DNA of 64,000 bases from the NCBI GenBank assembly GCA_020634215.1, contig JACKCD010000001.1:62001-126000 (forward strand). The letters run 5' to 3'. Each line of letters begins with the position of its first letter. Position 1 is the first letter of the stretch. Below, piece by piece: positions 7,078-15,406 of this stretch. The DNA is from Ardenticatenaceae bacterium (GTDB lineage Bacteria > Chloroflexota > Anaerolineae > Promineifilales > Promineifilaceae). The notes under the pieces are model-generated. The model did no database searches and was not told the origin of the DNA. It saw nothing but the letters and a program-made list of their open reading frames with translations. Made by a program: the position numbers and the translations under genes.

Positions 7078-8232
7078 GCCCGCGCACAAATAGTTTAGTC
7101 CTGGTTCTCCAGTTGGCACCTGAATAAAACGATTCTTGGGGCAGCCGCCGTGACAAGCAAAACGCACCTCGCACTGGCGGCAGTATTGGGGCAATGTATC
7201 CAGCTTGTCCTGCCCGAACTGACGCTGTTTGGCAGAGGCGACCAGTTCCAGCATATTGTCATTTTGAATGTTGCCCAGCAGGTAATCTGGCTCTACATAA
7301 TGATCACAGCTAAACAAATCGCCGTTGTGTTCCAGTGCCAGTGCCCGGCCGCAGGTGGGGGCGAAAATACACAGGCCGCCGGGCTGCCCTAGCCAGGCAC
7401 CCAACGCTACGTCAAATATCTGCACATAGATCTGGCCGACATCGTGCCGCACCCATTCCTCAAAAATGGTGATGAGAAAGTCGCCGTATTTGGCGGGGTT
7501 GACGGAGCGTTCGGTGGTGAGGGCACCGGATTGGGTATATAACGGCCGTTCTCCCCCGCTTCTCTCACTCCAGCCAATATTTGCCAACGGCAAAAGCTGC
7601 GTCGTTGCTCGTTCAATAATCGGAATAAACTGGATAAACTGCGTCTTCAGTTCGTCGCGGAAAAAGCGATAGACCTCTAATGGGTGGTCTTGATTGGCGG
7701 CGTGAACCGTGCAAAGCACGTTGTACTCCACGCCATGTTCGGCCAGCAGCCGCCAGCCGCGCATCACCTGGGTAAAGCTGCCGGCACCGCCCTTGTTGAC
7801 GCGGTAGGCATCGTGCAGTTCGCGGGGGCCGTCAATGCTAATGCCAATGAGAAAGTTGTGGGTTTTGAAGAATTGGCACCAGGCCTCATCTAGCAGCGTG
7901 CCGTTGGTTTGCAGGGCATTGTGAATTCTCATCCCTGGTCGGGCATGTTTTTGCTGGTAATGAATGACCCGCTCGAAGAAGTCCAGCCCCATCAGCGTCG
8001 GTTCGCCCCCTTGCCAGGCAAAAGTCACTTCCGGCACTTTTTGCGATTCGATGTATTGGCGGACAAATGTCTCCAGCAGCTCATCGGCCATGCGGAAGCG
8101 GCTGCCGGGGTACATCATTTCTTTGGAGAGAAAGTAGCAATATTTGCAGTCCAGGTTGCAAATCGCCCCGGTGGGCTTGGTCATAATGTGGAAGGCGCGG
8201 ATGGGCGCGGCGGTCATTGAGGGTGAGGTCAT
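6871..8232 (-). CDS. Anaerobic sulfatase-maturating radical SAM enzyme
   Basis: 453 residues. Oxygen-independent maturase that converts the active-site Cys (or Ser) of sulfatases to formylglycine. The SAM cluster motif is CNLDCKYC (Cys25, Cys29, Cys32). The C-terminal SPASM region has the Cys-rich pattern CIFAPTC...CDHY...CRQCEVRFACHGGCPK for two further Fe-S clusters. A SEC-C zinc motif ends the protein (about 435-452). Asp after ISIDGP fits the catalytic region. The substrate proteins are probably the two sulfatases encoded directly upstream, both with Cys-type CxPxR signatures. The start could also be the second Met, five codons in. Confidence 0.92.
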   Translation of the reverse strand: MTSPSMTAAPIRAFHIMTKPTGAICNLDCKYCYFLSKEMMYPGSRFRMADELLETFVRQYIESQKVPEVTFAWQGGEPTLMGLDFFERVIHYQQKHARPGMRIHNALQTNGTLLDEAWCQFFKTHNFLIGISIDGPRELHDAYRVNKGGAGSFTQVMRGWRLLAEHGVEYNVLCTVHAANQDHPLEVYRFFRDELKTQFIQFIPIIERATTQLLPLANIGWSERSGGERPLYTQSGALTTERSVNPAKYGDFLITIFEEWVRHDVGQIYVQIFDVALGAWLGQPGGLCIFAPTCGRALALEHNGDLFSCDHYVEPDYLLGNIQNDNMLELVASAKQRQFGQDKLDTLPQYCRQCEVRFACHGGCPKNRFIQVPTGEPGLNYLCAGYKAFFNHIDKPMRTMANLIQQRRAPAEIMAMMTAEDEKRLQQAFAQAGRNDPCPCGSGKKFKQCHGCS

Positions 8233-8315
8233 GGTTTGGAGATTATAACCTCTTCACTGTCTAAATAGCTAAGCAAGCGTTCATTATTAACTTGGCGGTT
8301 TCAGGAGATTGGGGA

Positions 8316-8435
8316 CAAGAGACTTGAGACTGATTAGTCTCTATACTCCGTGCAATTTGAAACCCATGGTTTTTTCGGCACCAGTCAGACAAAAAACCAT
8401 AGGTTTCATTCAAATTTGAGTATAGTCTCTTGTGG
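8316..8435. repeat. Imperfect palindrome around 8341-8425
   Basis: CTATACTC (8341) pairs with GAGTATAG (8418). Further in, a left segment ending AAACCCATGGTTTTTT pairs with AAAAAACCATAGGTTT. The outer ACAAGAGAC / GTCTCTTGT also matches, with a small insertion on the left. It is MITE-like. Its right arm encodes the last residues of the first sulfatase (ending ILKFE), so the element defines that gene's 3' end. Confidence 0.7.
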
Positions 8436-9902
8436 ATGGAACCGCTCCAGCCGTTCGGCGTGATGAGCGCGTCCGGTAGCACGGAGTCGTTTTAGATAAT
8501 TGGGTAGGACGTTTTTGTGAGCGTGGAAGGGGCCACCTTCGCGCAGCACTGTCATCATTGGGTCAACATCATGGGTGCTGGTGCTTGCCATTTCATCATA
8601 CCATTGGGCGAGCAGACTTAGGCCACGCTCAACCAGGTCAGGACGTTCCGTTGCCAGATCATGCTGCTCATGTGGGTCGGCGGCCAAATCCCAGAGCATG
8701 ATGGGATCGATCTCTTTGAAGCCATCGTGATAGGTACGCAGCAGCAAATATTTGTCAAAACGCACCCCACGCTGGCAGGCCCAGGCGTTTTGGCTGGTAA
8801 CGATAAACGGCCGTCCCTCCTCACGTCCTTCAAGATAGGCCTCCGTAAACGGCCGTCCATCCCAATTCGCTGGCACCGTGCTGCCCACCAACTCAATCAG
8901 GGTCGCTGCCCAGTCATAGTGGTAATGCAGAGCGTTGTCAACGCGGCCAGCACGGTTGCCCTGCGGCTCGTGCACAATTAACGGCACGCGGCAGGTGATT
9001 TGATCGGCCGTTTGATGATCCCCCCAAACATTGAGTTCGCCGTGGTTTTCGCCGTGATCGGCACTGATGATGATCATGGTGTCGTCCAGAACACCCAGCT
9101 CTCCTAGTTTGGCGAGCAGTTGGCCGATATGATCATCCACATAGCGAATCCCCGTATCATACCTATCAAACCAGCGTTTGACGGTCTCCATCGAATCTAT
9201 TTGGTCAGGATTTCCCGGATAATTACGGTAGAACCACTCATACCAGACCGATTCATCGGCATAGCCAAACGGCTCTTGTGGGCTGTGGGGTCCAAACCCA
9301 TTCCACAATTTTTGCCAAACTTCTTCCGTTATCCAGGCCGGATGGGGATCATCAGCAAAGGGATTGCCATATGCCTGTGGTGTGCGGTACGGCGTGTGCG
9401 GATCCCAATAGTTGACGTGCAGAAACCAATTTTCGTCCTGCGCGTTGCGGTCAAACCAACTAAGGGCAACGGGCGTTACATCATCGGCAATGTCCATGCC
9501 GCGCTTGCCAGAGTTGTAAACCTCGTTGAAACCAGCGTACCAATGCCAGGCGGCATGGCGTTCGCCAAAGGAGCTAATGGTGGCGGTGTGATAGCCCTGC
9601 TGACGCAAGGCGGCCATATAACCAGTGGTGGCGAAGCTGTCTTGGAAGCCGCGATTTGGCCCTTCAACAAATGGCTGTCCGGCCGTGCCGCCGTGGTTGA
9701 CGACACCTGTGTGGAAGCCGCAACGGCCGCTAAAGAGGGCCGTGCGGGAGGGTAAACAGGGCGCATCAGAGACGTAACAATTTTCAAAACGGGTGCCTTG
9801 CGCCGCCAGCGCGTCAATGTTGGGGCTGGTGTTGCGATGGTAGCCGTAGCAGCCCAAATGGTCGGGGCGGGTACTGTCCATGTCAATGTAGAGAATTCGC
9901 AT
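8406..9902 (-). CDS. Type I sulfatase / phosphonate-hydrolase-like
   Basis: 498 residues from the ATG at 9902, chosen because AAAGGAGG stands five bases before it; a longer frame reads into a repeat. The alkaline-phosphatase-superfamily sulfatase core is clear: metal ligands in DMDSTRPDHLGCYG near the N-terminus, formylglycine site CLPSR (Cys49-Arg53), and ADHGENHGE (metal Asp-His) near residue 290. No signal peptide is seen, so it may act in the cytoplasm. Substrate unknown. Cys at position 49 is compatible with the anaerobic maturase next door. Confidence 0.88.
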   Translation of the reverse strand: MRILYIDMDSTRPDHLGCYGYHRNTSPNIDALAAQGTRFENCYVSDAPCLPSRTALFSGRCGFHTGVVNHGGTAGQPFVEGPNRGFQDSFATTGYMAALRQQGYHTATISSFGERHAAWHWYAGFNEVYNSGKRGMDIADDVTPVALSWFDRNAQDENWFLHVNYWDPHTPYRTPQAYGNPFADDPHPAWITEEVWQKLWNGFGPHSPQEPFGYADESVWYEWFYRNYPGNPDQIDSMETVKRWFDRYDTGIRYVDDHIGQLLAKLGELGVLDDTMIIISADHGENHGELNVWGDHQTADQITCRVPLIVHEPQGNRAGRVDNALHYHYDWAATLIELVGSTVPANWDGRPFTEAYLEGREEGRPFIVTSQNAWACQRGVRFDKYLLLRTYHDGFKEIDPIMLWDLAADPHEQHDLATERPDLVERGLSLLAQWYDEMASTSTHDVDPMMTVLREGGPFHAHKNVLPNYLKRLRATGRAHHAERLERFHPQETILKFE

Positions 9903-9930
9903 GAATTCCTCCTTTTCTGTCCTGAAAACA

Positions 9931-9985
9931 GGACGCTGATTCACCTGATTTTCCTGATCAGTTTAATCAGGAAAATCTGCGTCCT
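9931..9985. repeat. Inverted repeat, GGACGCAGATT family, copy 2
   Basis: The left arm GGACGCTGATTCACCTGATT and the right arm AATCAGGAAAATCTGCGTCC pair with a short loop. Same family as 1419-1508 and 28130-28209. It lies between the two sulfatase genes, directly upstream of the first. Confidence 0.8.
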
Positions 9986-10082
9986 ATTTTTATTCTTCGT
10001 AATGGGCTGTTGCCCATGTTTAACTCTTGTGAGTTTTAGGTGATAGGCAGTTCCACAGCAGCTGCCACCTTAGGCGGCATAG

Positions 10083-11552
10083 CTATTCAAGCCAGCCGCG
10101 AGGATTATGCTCCAACTCCCAATTAAATTCATAAAGCCGGTCTCGCATCTGTTTGGCCCGTTCTGGATAATGCGCCCGCTGATCATAAGATTCGTCAGGG
10201 TCTAGATTCAGGTCAAACAAAAATGGATGTAACAAGCCCATTCGAAGAAAAAGAGCGTTCTCGCTTGTCGTTGAGGCATAATATTTGAAGTGGTTGGCAT
10301 GGCGCAGTGCGTAAGCCTTTACATCCATCACGTAGAAGAGTTCCTCATGTGGGCTTTCATCTGACTCGCCCGTCAGCAGCGGCAGCAGATTTCGGCCGTC
10401 TATGACCCGATCTGTGGGCAAATCAACCCCCGCCATCGCCAGGAAGGTGGCAAAGAAATCTATATTCATCATTTGGGCGTTGCTTGTTCGGCCGGCCGGA
10501 ATGGTACCCAGCCATATGGCAATCATGGGGACAATTTGGCCGCCATCAAAGGTGTTGCCCTTGCGCCCCCGATGCAAACCGGGGGAACCTTGATGCCAGG
10601 GACCATTATCGCTGGTAAAGACCACCAAAGTCTTTTCGGCAAGCCCCTTTTCTTCCAGCTTTTTCACAATTTCGCCAACGCTCCAATCCACTTCTTGAAT
10701 ACAGTCACCATAAGTCCCCGCCTTACTCGTACCTTGGAAACGCTCCCCCGCGTAAATGGGGTGGTGGGGTTTGGGCGAGGCATAAAAGACAAAGAAGGGA
10801 TTGTCACCATTCTCATCCAGGTAATGCAAAATTTCATCGGTGATCATGCCCGTGATCTTGGTTTGATCCAGGATGCCCTTGTCGGCAATTTCCCGATTGC
10901 GGAAGAAATGGTAAGGAAGCATGTCGTTGGAGTAATGGGAGCCGTAGAAATAGTCAAACCCTTTGTCATTAGGCAGAGATGGGCTTTGGTCGCCCAAATG
11001 CCATTTGCCAAAGAGGGCCGTCTTGTAGCCCCGCGCCTGCAACGCTTCGGCAAAGGTAATCTCATCGGCAGGAATCCCATTCACCGCCTGCTGGTCATTT
11101 ATTTGCCTATAGAATTTTTCGCTTTCTTGAAGCTGGTGCGATAGAGCCAAATCTTCCGCCAAAACCTCATCATTGTCATATTGCATGTCAAAAATCTGGT
11201 CGGCGGGAATGGAAACAGAGGGGAAAAAGACGTTTGTGAGCGTTGCTCTGGCTGAATAACGGCCGGTTAGAAACCCAAAGCGGCTGGGCGTGCAAAGGGG
11301 GCTGGAGGCGTAGCCGTTGGTAAAGCTCATGCCGTTGGCAGCGAGTTGGTCGAGGTAGGGGGTGTGGATGGCCTTGCTGCCGAAGGCGGACATATCCCCC
11401 CAGCCCATGTCGTCCATCATGATGACGATGATGTTGGGCAATTCGGCTTGTGCCGTTCCGGTGGCTGGTTCGATGGCGTTGAGATAATCACGATGCGCTT
11501 CCAAGCGGGGCGTTCCCATTAAGGCGAGGTATTGTTGCTTTTGATCTGTCAT
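10083..11552 (-). CDS. Arylsulfatase-type sulfatase
   Basis: 489 residues. Sulfatase core: IIVIMMDDMGWGD (metal-binding Asp pair, about 41-53), formylglycine site CTPSR (Cys87-Arg91) followed by GFLTGRY, KWHLGD (catalytic Lys-His, about 190) and VVFTSDNG (metal Asp-Asn, about 310). It removes sulfate esters, from an unknown substrate. No N-terminal signal peptide; the first 38 residues (MTDQKQQYLALMG...) are an extra leader before the core. A heptamer-free 180-bp gap with an inverted repeat separates it from the second sulfatase. Cys at position 87 makes it a probable client of the anaerobic maturase. Confidence 0.9.
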   Translation of the reverse strand: MTDQKQQYLALMGTPRLEAHRDYLNAIEPATGTAQAELPNIIVIMMDDMGWGDMSAFGSKAIHTPYLDQLAANGMSFTNGYASSPLCTPSRFGFLTGRYSARATLTNVFFPSVSIPADQIFDMQYDNDEVLAEDLALSHQLQESEKFYRQINDQQAVNGIPADEITFAEALQARGYKTALFGKWHLGDQSPSLPNDKGFDYFYGSHYSNDMLPYHFFRNREIADKGILDQTKITGMITDEILHYLDENGDNPFFVFYASPKPHHPIYAGERFQGTSKAGTYGDCIQEVDWSVGEIVKKLEEKGLAEKTLVVFTSDNGPWHQGSPGLHRGRKGNTFDGGQIVPMIAIWLGTIPAGRTSNAQMMNIDFFATFLAMAGVDLPTDRVIDGRNLLPLLTGESDESPHEELFYVMDVKAYALRHANHFKYYASTTSENALFLRMGLLHPFLFDLNLDPDESYDQRAHYPERAKQMRDRLYEFNWELEHNPRGWLE

Positions 11553-11566
11553 TTTTTCTTAATCCA

Positions 11567-11839
11567 TTAACCAGCAAGCCGCAAAATGGCTAGGCTTCTT
11601 CGCCACAAACGATGGCTCTCCAGCTTGCCCAAACACATAATTGTCACCCGATCCGAAATATGCTCTACAACGGAGAGAGCATGTTCCAAAACCCGTTTGA
11701 GGATTCCGCTATACACGGGATAGTATTTAACCACGTTCTGGGTGTTGAGCAATTCGTTGGCGGCGGTCAGGGCGTCTTTGTGGGGCGTTCCGTTGGATGG
11801 TTTGACTTCGGTAACGGCCGTTTCCCCCATCCCCACCAT
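11567..11839 (-). pseudogene. Remnant of an oligopeptide ABC transporter ATPase (DppF/OppF type)
   Basis: The 90-codon frame joins two distant parts of a peptide-transporter ATPase. NVVKYYPVYSGILKRV matches the N-terminal signature of DppF/OppF proteins (normally ...VKYFPV..G.L.R...). LSVVEHISDRVTIMCLGK matches the region just after the H-loop (normally SHDLSVV.HISDRV.VMYLG). About 170 codons in between, including Walker A, signature and Walker B, are missing. After LGKL the sequence is no longer recognisable. A dead gene is therefore the best reading; a real 90-residue protein is unlikely. Confidence 0.68.
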
Positions 11840-11844
11840 TCCGC

Positions 11845-11850
11845 TATAAT
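11845..11850 (+). promoter_or_regulatory. -10 box upstream of the restriction-protein remnant
   Basis: CCGCTATAAT has a perfect TATAAT 25 bases before the ATG at 11875. The same GCTATAAT context precedes sulP and icmF. Confidence 0.4.
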
Positions 11851-11874
11851 CTCCCCACTTGACATAGCAAATAG

Positions 11875-12522
11875 ATGAGGAAATTTAGCCATGACTCACC
11901 CGACGTTATACGCGACATTTTACGCAATTCCAACTACAGCCTGATGCTTTTCAGCGATGCCGAAATTGACGCTTTGCGCCAACGCATCACTAGCAAAGTA
12001 GTCAAAGGACAAACTCGCTACTACGTCAACTGCCTTGTCCGCAACCGCGATATTGCCATTAAACCCGAAGAAGCCGTGCGTCAACTTTATTTGGCGCGTT
12101 TGATGGACGATTACGGTTACGAATGCTGCCGCGTGGCTGTGGAGCATATTGTTTGCATTGGGCGGGCTAAGAAACGCGCCGATATTGTCATCTTTGACGA
12201 AAAACGCGCCACCGCACCTTACATTGTGGTGGAAGTCAAAGCACCAAAGCTGAAAGACGGCCGTGAACAACTGGAATCCTACCTCACCGCCACCGGTGCG
12301 CCGATGGGCATCTAGACAAACGGCGAATAAATTGCCCACTTCCAACGGCTAGACCCCAACTATATTAACCCCATAGGCGACATCCCCACTGCCGGCCAAA
12401 CCTTGCGCCAACTGCTTGCCCAACCCTTCACCCTAAAAGACCTCATTACCGAAGATCGCTTGGTGAATGATCGGCTGTCGCTCAAGCAGATTATTTTAGA
12501 GATGGAAGATACCGTGTTAGCA
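11875..12522 (+). pseudogene. Remnant: HSDR_N-type restriction/modification protein
   Basis: The N-terminal ~145 residues are open and have the HSDR_N nuclease style: ADIVIFDEKRATAPYIVVEVKAPK carries the D...(E)xK core, followed by REQLESYLTATGAPMGI. The frame then meets TAG (12313) where the family has Trp (G-W-TNG) and TAA (12328) where Gln is expected, and continues readably (IAHFQRLDPNY, QTLRQLLAQPFTLKDL, SLKQIILEMEDTVLA) to about 12522. There transposase sequence takes over in the same frame. Such N-termini occur on type I restriction or N-6 methylase fusions; no methylase motifs remain. Confidence 0.75.
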
Positions 12523-13272
12523 ACAGTCGTCACGGAGTTCGTCGCCTTTGTTGGCAACCAGGTGTCTGACTTGGATGAGGCGTTTGCCAATACCCATTTA
12601 GCAGAAGACAAAAGCCTCTTTAAGGCCAATGAGCCGATCTGGCATCAGTCCGACCGTCAAGAAGGACGAATACCACCGAAGTTGCGCCACTTAGATACCG
12701 ATGCCACTTAGGGCAAAAGCGGCTATCAAGGTTGGGTTTATGGCTATGGCATTCATATCACTTGTACTGAATCAGCTTTTCCGAAGATGGTTCAGACAGA
12801 GACCGCTGCCGTAGCTGATAGTGATGTCCTTGACCAAAAGGCTAACTTTATCCTCAAGCAACTCCACCCAGCTACTCTGACAGCTAATGACCGTTACACC
12901 AAAGCCTTGCGGATTCGTGGTTGGATTAGCCGAGGTGTCTTGCTTCTCACACCCGCCTTGCACTGGCTCAACGGCCGTTACGCCCACGCTTACCATCAAC
13001 TACTGGTTCAACCTGATATTCAACAACGCTTTAGAAAGCGAAAAACGAGTGTTGAACCCTTTTTCGACCTAGTTGCCAAAGTGATTGGTACGACCTCCCG
13101 ACAAAAGGAATTGCCGATACAAAAACTTGTCAATGTTCGCATGGTCATGGCTTTCGCTACATTGTCTGTGCAGATTGCCATGACTCTGAACAGTATTTTT
13201 GGGGTTACCCCTGAGAGAAATTGCTTCTATCAAAGCTGCTTTCTCTTCGTGGTCTGCACACCCCTCAACTAA
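12523..13272 (+). pseudogene. Remnant of a DDE transposase (IS4/IS5-like superfamily)
   Basis: The readable product starts at about TVVTEFVAFVGNQVSDLDEAF and runs in the frame of the preceding remnant. A TAG at 12709 replaces the Trp expected in TDAT-W-GKSGY. The rest contains KANFILKQLHPATLTANDRYTKALR and RKRKTSVEPFFDLVAKVIG, where the Glu of a DDE triad would sit. The N-terminal part of the transposase is missing. It interrupts both the restriction-protein remnant on its left and the HepT remnant on its right. The family call is approximate. Confidence 0.65.
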
Positions 13273-13323
13273 TTGTGCCGCTTTCAGAATGTCAAGTAGG
13301 TAACTCTGATCACGATTGGGCAT
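13261..13323 (-). pseudogene. Remnant: N-terminus of HepT-like toxin (DUF86)
   Basis: The first 21 codons, MPNRDQSYLLDILKAAQLVEG, match the opening helix of HepT/DUF86 proteins (usually RD..YL.DIL.A...). After that the reading turns into transposase antisense. The ATG lies inside the 3' end of the MntA remnant, the usual coupled arrangement. Confidence 0.6.
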
Positions 13324-13431
13324 AAATCACTTCAGCCGATTCCAGAATGTCTTGGCGACGAATTTCATTCTGACTGCGCTCTATTCCACGGCGCGTTACT
13401 AAATCCACATCACGCTGGAAAATGGTTCTTA
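13310..13431 (-). pseudogene. Remnant: C-terminus of MntA-like nucleotidyltransferase
   Basis: On the minus strand about 40 codons read ...FQRDVDLVTRRGIERS and then RRQDILESAEVIYAQS followed by TGA. This matches the end of MntA-family antitoxins (VDLV..R.......R..IL..AEVIYA). The N-terminal GSxxxG...D.D part is lost; the sequence beyond is the adenine deaminase 3' end. MntA normally AMPylates and silences HepT. Confidence 0.6.
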
Positions 13432-15228
13432 TTCTACAACAAGCGGCACAATCTCAAACTTGGTCACATCAACCAGACCGAGGTCAGAAATGCGGAGTTC
13501 GGGGATGACGACAAGGGCAAGGAGACTGAGCTGCATATTGGCATTGTTGAGGGTGCAGCCGCATTCGGCGAAGGCTTGCACCATGCGAGCCGCCTTGGCC
13601 GCGACAATCTCAGCCCGCTCAGTGGACATAAGGCCAGCGATGGGCATCTCGACGAGGGCAATTTCCTGCCCTTCCTTGTAGACCACAATGCCCCCGCCCA
13701 CCTCACCCAGCCGGTTGGCGGCGCGAGCCATGTCGGTTTTGTCGGTGCCGACGACGATCATATGGTGGCTGTCGTGGGCGACGGTGCTGCCAATGGCGCA
13801 GGGAACGTTGAAGCCAAAGCCGGAGACAAAGGCGTTGACGACATTGCCGGTGGCTCGGTGGCGTTCAACCAGGGCGATTTGGGCAACATCTTGCGCCATA
13901 TCGGGCTGGATGAGGCCATCGGCCACGGATAGGGTATGTTGTAGGGCGCGGGTGGGAGCCTGGTTTTCGATTACGCCAATGGTGCGGACGGTGACTTGAG
14001 ATTGCGGATTGGCGATTGGAATGTTGAAGTCGGTGGGGGTGAGCGTTTTGCCGAGTTTGATGGTGTTTTTGGCATAGTCGGGGTAGGTGGTTTGGGGCAG
14101 GTTGATGGACAAACGGCCGTTTTCCGCCACCACATCCCCCCGCGCAATCACCATCTCAATCGGCAGCGTCACCAAATCACTGGTTAAAACCATATCCGCA
14201 TACCGCCCCGGCGTAACGCTGCCAATATCCCGCGCCACCCCAAAATGCTCCGCCGTGTTCAGCGTCGCCATCTGGATGGCCGTGATGGGCGGCAGCCCCT
14301 GGGCAATGGCATGGCGCACCACTCGGTTCATGTGGCCGTCGTTAACCAGCGTGCCGGAGTGGGAATCATCGGTGCAAAGGATAAAGCTGCGGCTGTCCAG
14401 CCCCATTTCCGTAATTGCCTTCACCTGCGTTGCCACGTCATACCAGGCTGAACCCAACCGCAGCATCGCCTTCATCCCCTGCCGCACGCGAGCCACCGCG
14501 TCTTCCATGCGCGTCCCTTCGTGGTCGTCGGCCGGGCCACCGGCCACATAACCATGAAACGGCAAGCCTAAATCAGGCGAGGCATAATGACCGCCGACAG
14601 TTTTGCCCGCCTTCATTGTTTCGGCTATTTCATCGTGCATTTTGTCGTCGTTGGTAAACACGCCGGGGAAGTTCATCATCTCCCCCAACCCAATAATGTG
14701 GGGCCAGGGCATCGCTTCGGCAACCTCATCGGGGCCGATGGTTGCGCCGGGGGTTTCCAGACCGGGAGCGCTAGGAACGCAGCTTGGCATTTGGACGTAG
14801 ACGTTGTTGGGCATTCGGGACGCTTCTTCGTGCATCAGCCACACGCCAGGCAAGCCCAATACGTTGGCAATTTCGTGGGGGTCAATAAACATGCTAGTGG
14901 TGCCATGGGGCAGCACGGCGCGAACAAATTCGGTGACTGTGACCATGCCGCTTTCGACGTGCATGTGGCCGTCGCACAAACCGGGGAGGAGATAACGGCC
15001 GTTTGCCTCCACCACCTTTGTCCCCGCCCCAATGGCGTGGCTGGCATCTGGCCCCACATAGGCAATGCGGCAGCCACAGACGGCCACGTCCATGTTGGGC
15101 AAAATTTCGCCGCTGTGGACGCTGACTAAACGGCCGTTACGCACCACCAAATCGGCCGGCCGCCGCCCCATCGCCACATCCACCAACTCCTTCGCCATCT
15201 CGTGCCACGCTTTCCGTTTAGCCATCAT
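13429..15228 (-). CDS. ade: Adenine deaminase
   Basis: 599 residues, normal for AdeC-type adenine deaminase (adenine to hypoxanthine plus ammonia, purine salvage). Amidohydrolase metal site: DGHMHVES (His88, His90), then IDPHEI (about 118), GLGEMMN (about 176), GGHYA (about 212), and CTDDSHSGTLV (about 288) with the metal-bound Asp. The C-terminal domain has the family's GFGFNVPCAIGSTVAHDSHHM and GGGIVVYKEGQEIA segments. The start could be either of two adjacent Met codons. It is transcribed away from sulP; the 178-bp gap between them holds two AACGGCCGTT copies near by and a shared promoter region. Confidence 0.95.
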   Translation of the reverse strand: MMAKRKAWHEMAKELVDVAMGRRPADLVVRNGRLVSVHSGEILPNMDVAVCGCRIAYVGPDASHAIGAGTKVVEANGRYLLPGLCDGHMHVESGMVTVTEFVRAVLPHGTTSMFIDPHEIANVLGLPGVWLMHEEASRMPNNVYVQMPSCVPSAPGLETPGATIGPDEVAEAMPWPHIIGLGEMMNFPGVFTNDDKMHDEIAETMKAGKTVGGHYASPDLGLPFHGYVAGGPADDHEGTRMEDAVARVRQGMKAMLRLGSAWYDVATQVKAITEMGLDSRSFILCTDDSHSGTLVNDGHMNRVVRHAIAQGLPPITAIQMATLNTAEHFGVARDIGSVTPGRYADMVLTSDLVTLPIEMVIARGDVVAENGRLSINLPQTTYPDYAKNTIKLGKTLTPTDFNIPIANPQSQVTVRTIGVIENQAPTRALQHTLSVADGLIQPDMAQDVAQIALVERHRATGNVVNAFVSGFGFNVPCAIGSTVAHDSHHMIVVGTDKTDMARAANRLGEVGGGIVVYKEGQEIALVEMPIAGLMSTERAEIVAAKAARMVQAFAECGCTLNNANMQLSLLALVVIPELRISDLGLVDVTKFEIVPLVVE

Positions 15229-15331
15229 TCACCTCGTTTAAAAAGATTAGTCCGATATTTTAACGGGTTCAAGCCAAGCCGTAAAGCGGCGGAAAACGGC
15301 CGTTTCTTAAAAAACAGCACCAAGTCACCAA

Positions 15332-15342
15332 CATGCTATAAT
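15332..15342 (+). promoter_or_regulatory. Extended -10 promoter of sulP-like gene
   Basis: ACATGCTATAAT contains TATAAT (15337-15342) with a TGC extension. The identical CCAACATGCTATAATCA string occurs at 19131-19147 before icmF. Confidence 0.5.
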
Positions 15343-15406
15343 CACCGTCACATTACCAGACAAGTAGGGTATAAGCTTTGACACATTATTTCGCAAGGAA
15401 CGCCCA

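Noticed and set aside
10473..11144. Plus-strand open frame within the second sulfatase
   Set aside because: Antisense of conserved sulfatase sequence, with no recognisable domain.
12313..12711. TAG recoding (pyrrolysine or stop read-through)
   Set aside because: A TAA lies among the TAGs, the TAG positions are Trp in relatives, and both joined genes are truncated. Ordinary decay is simpler.
13069..13323. Minus-strand 84-codon frame as an intact HepT-like gene
   Set aside because: Only the first ~21 codons resemble HepT; the remainder is antisense to transposase sequence.
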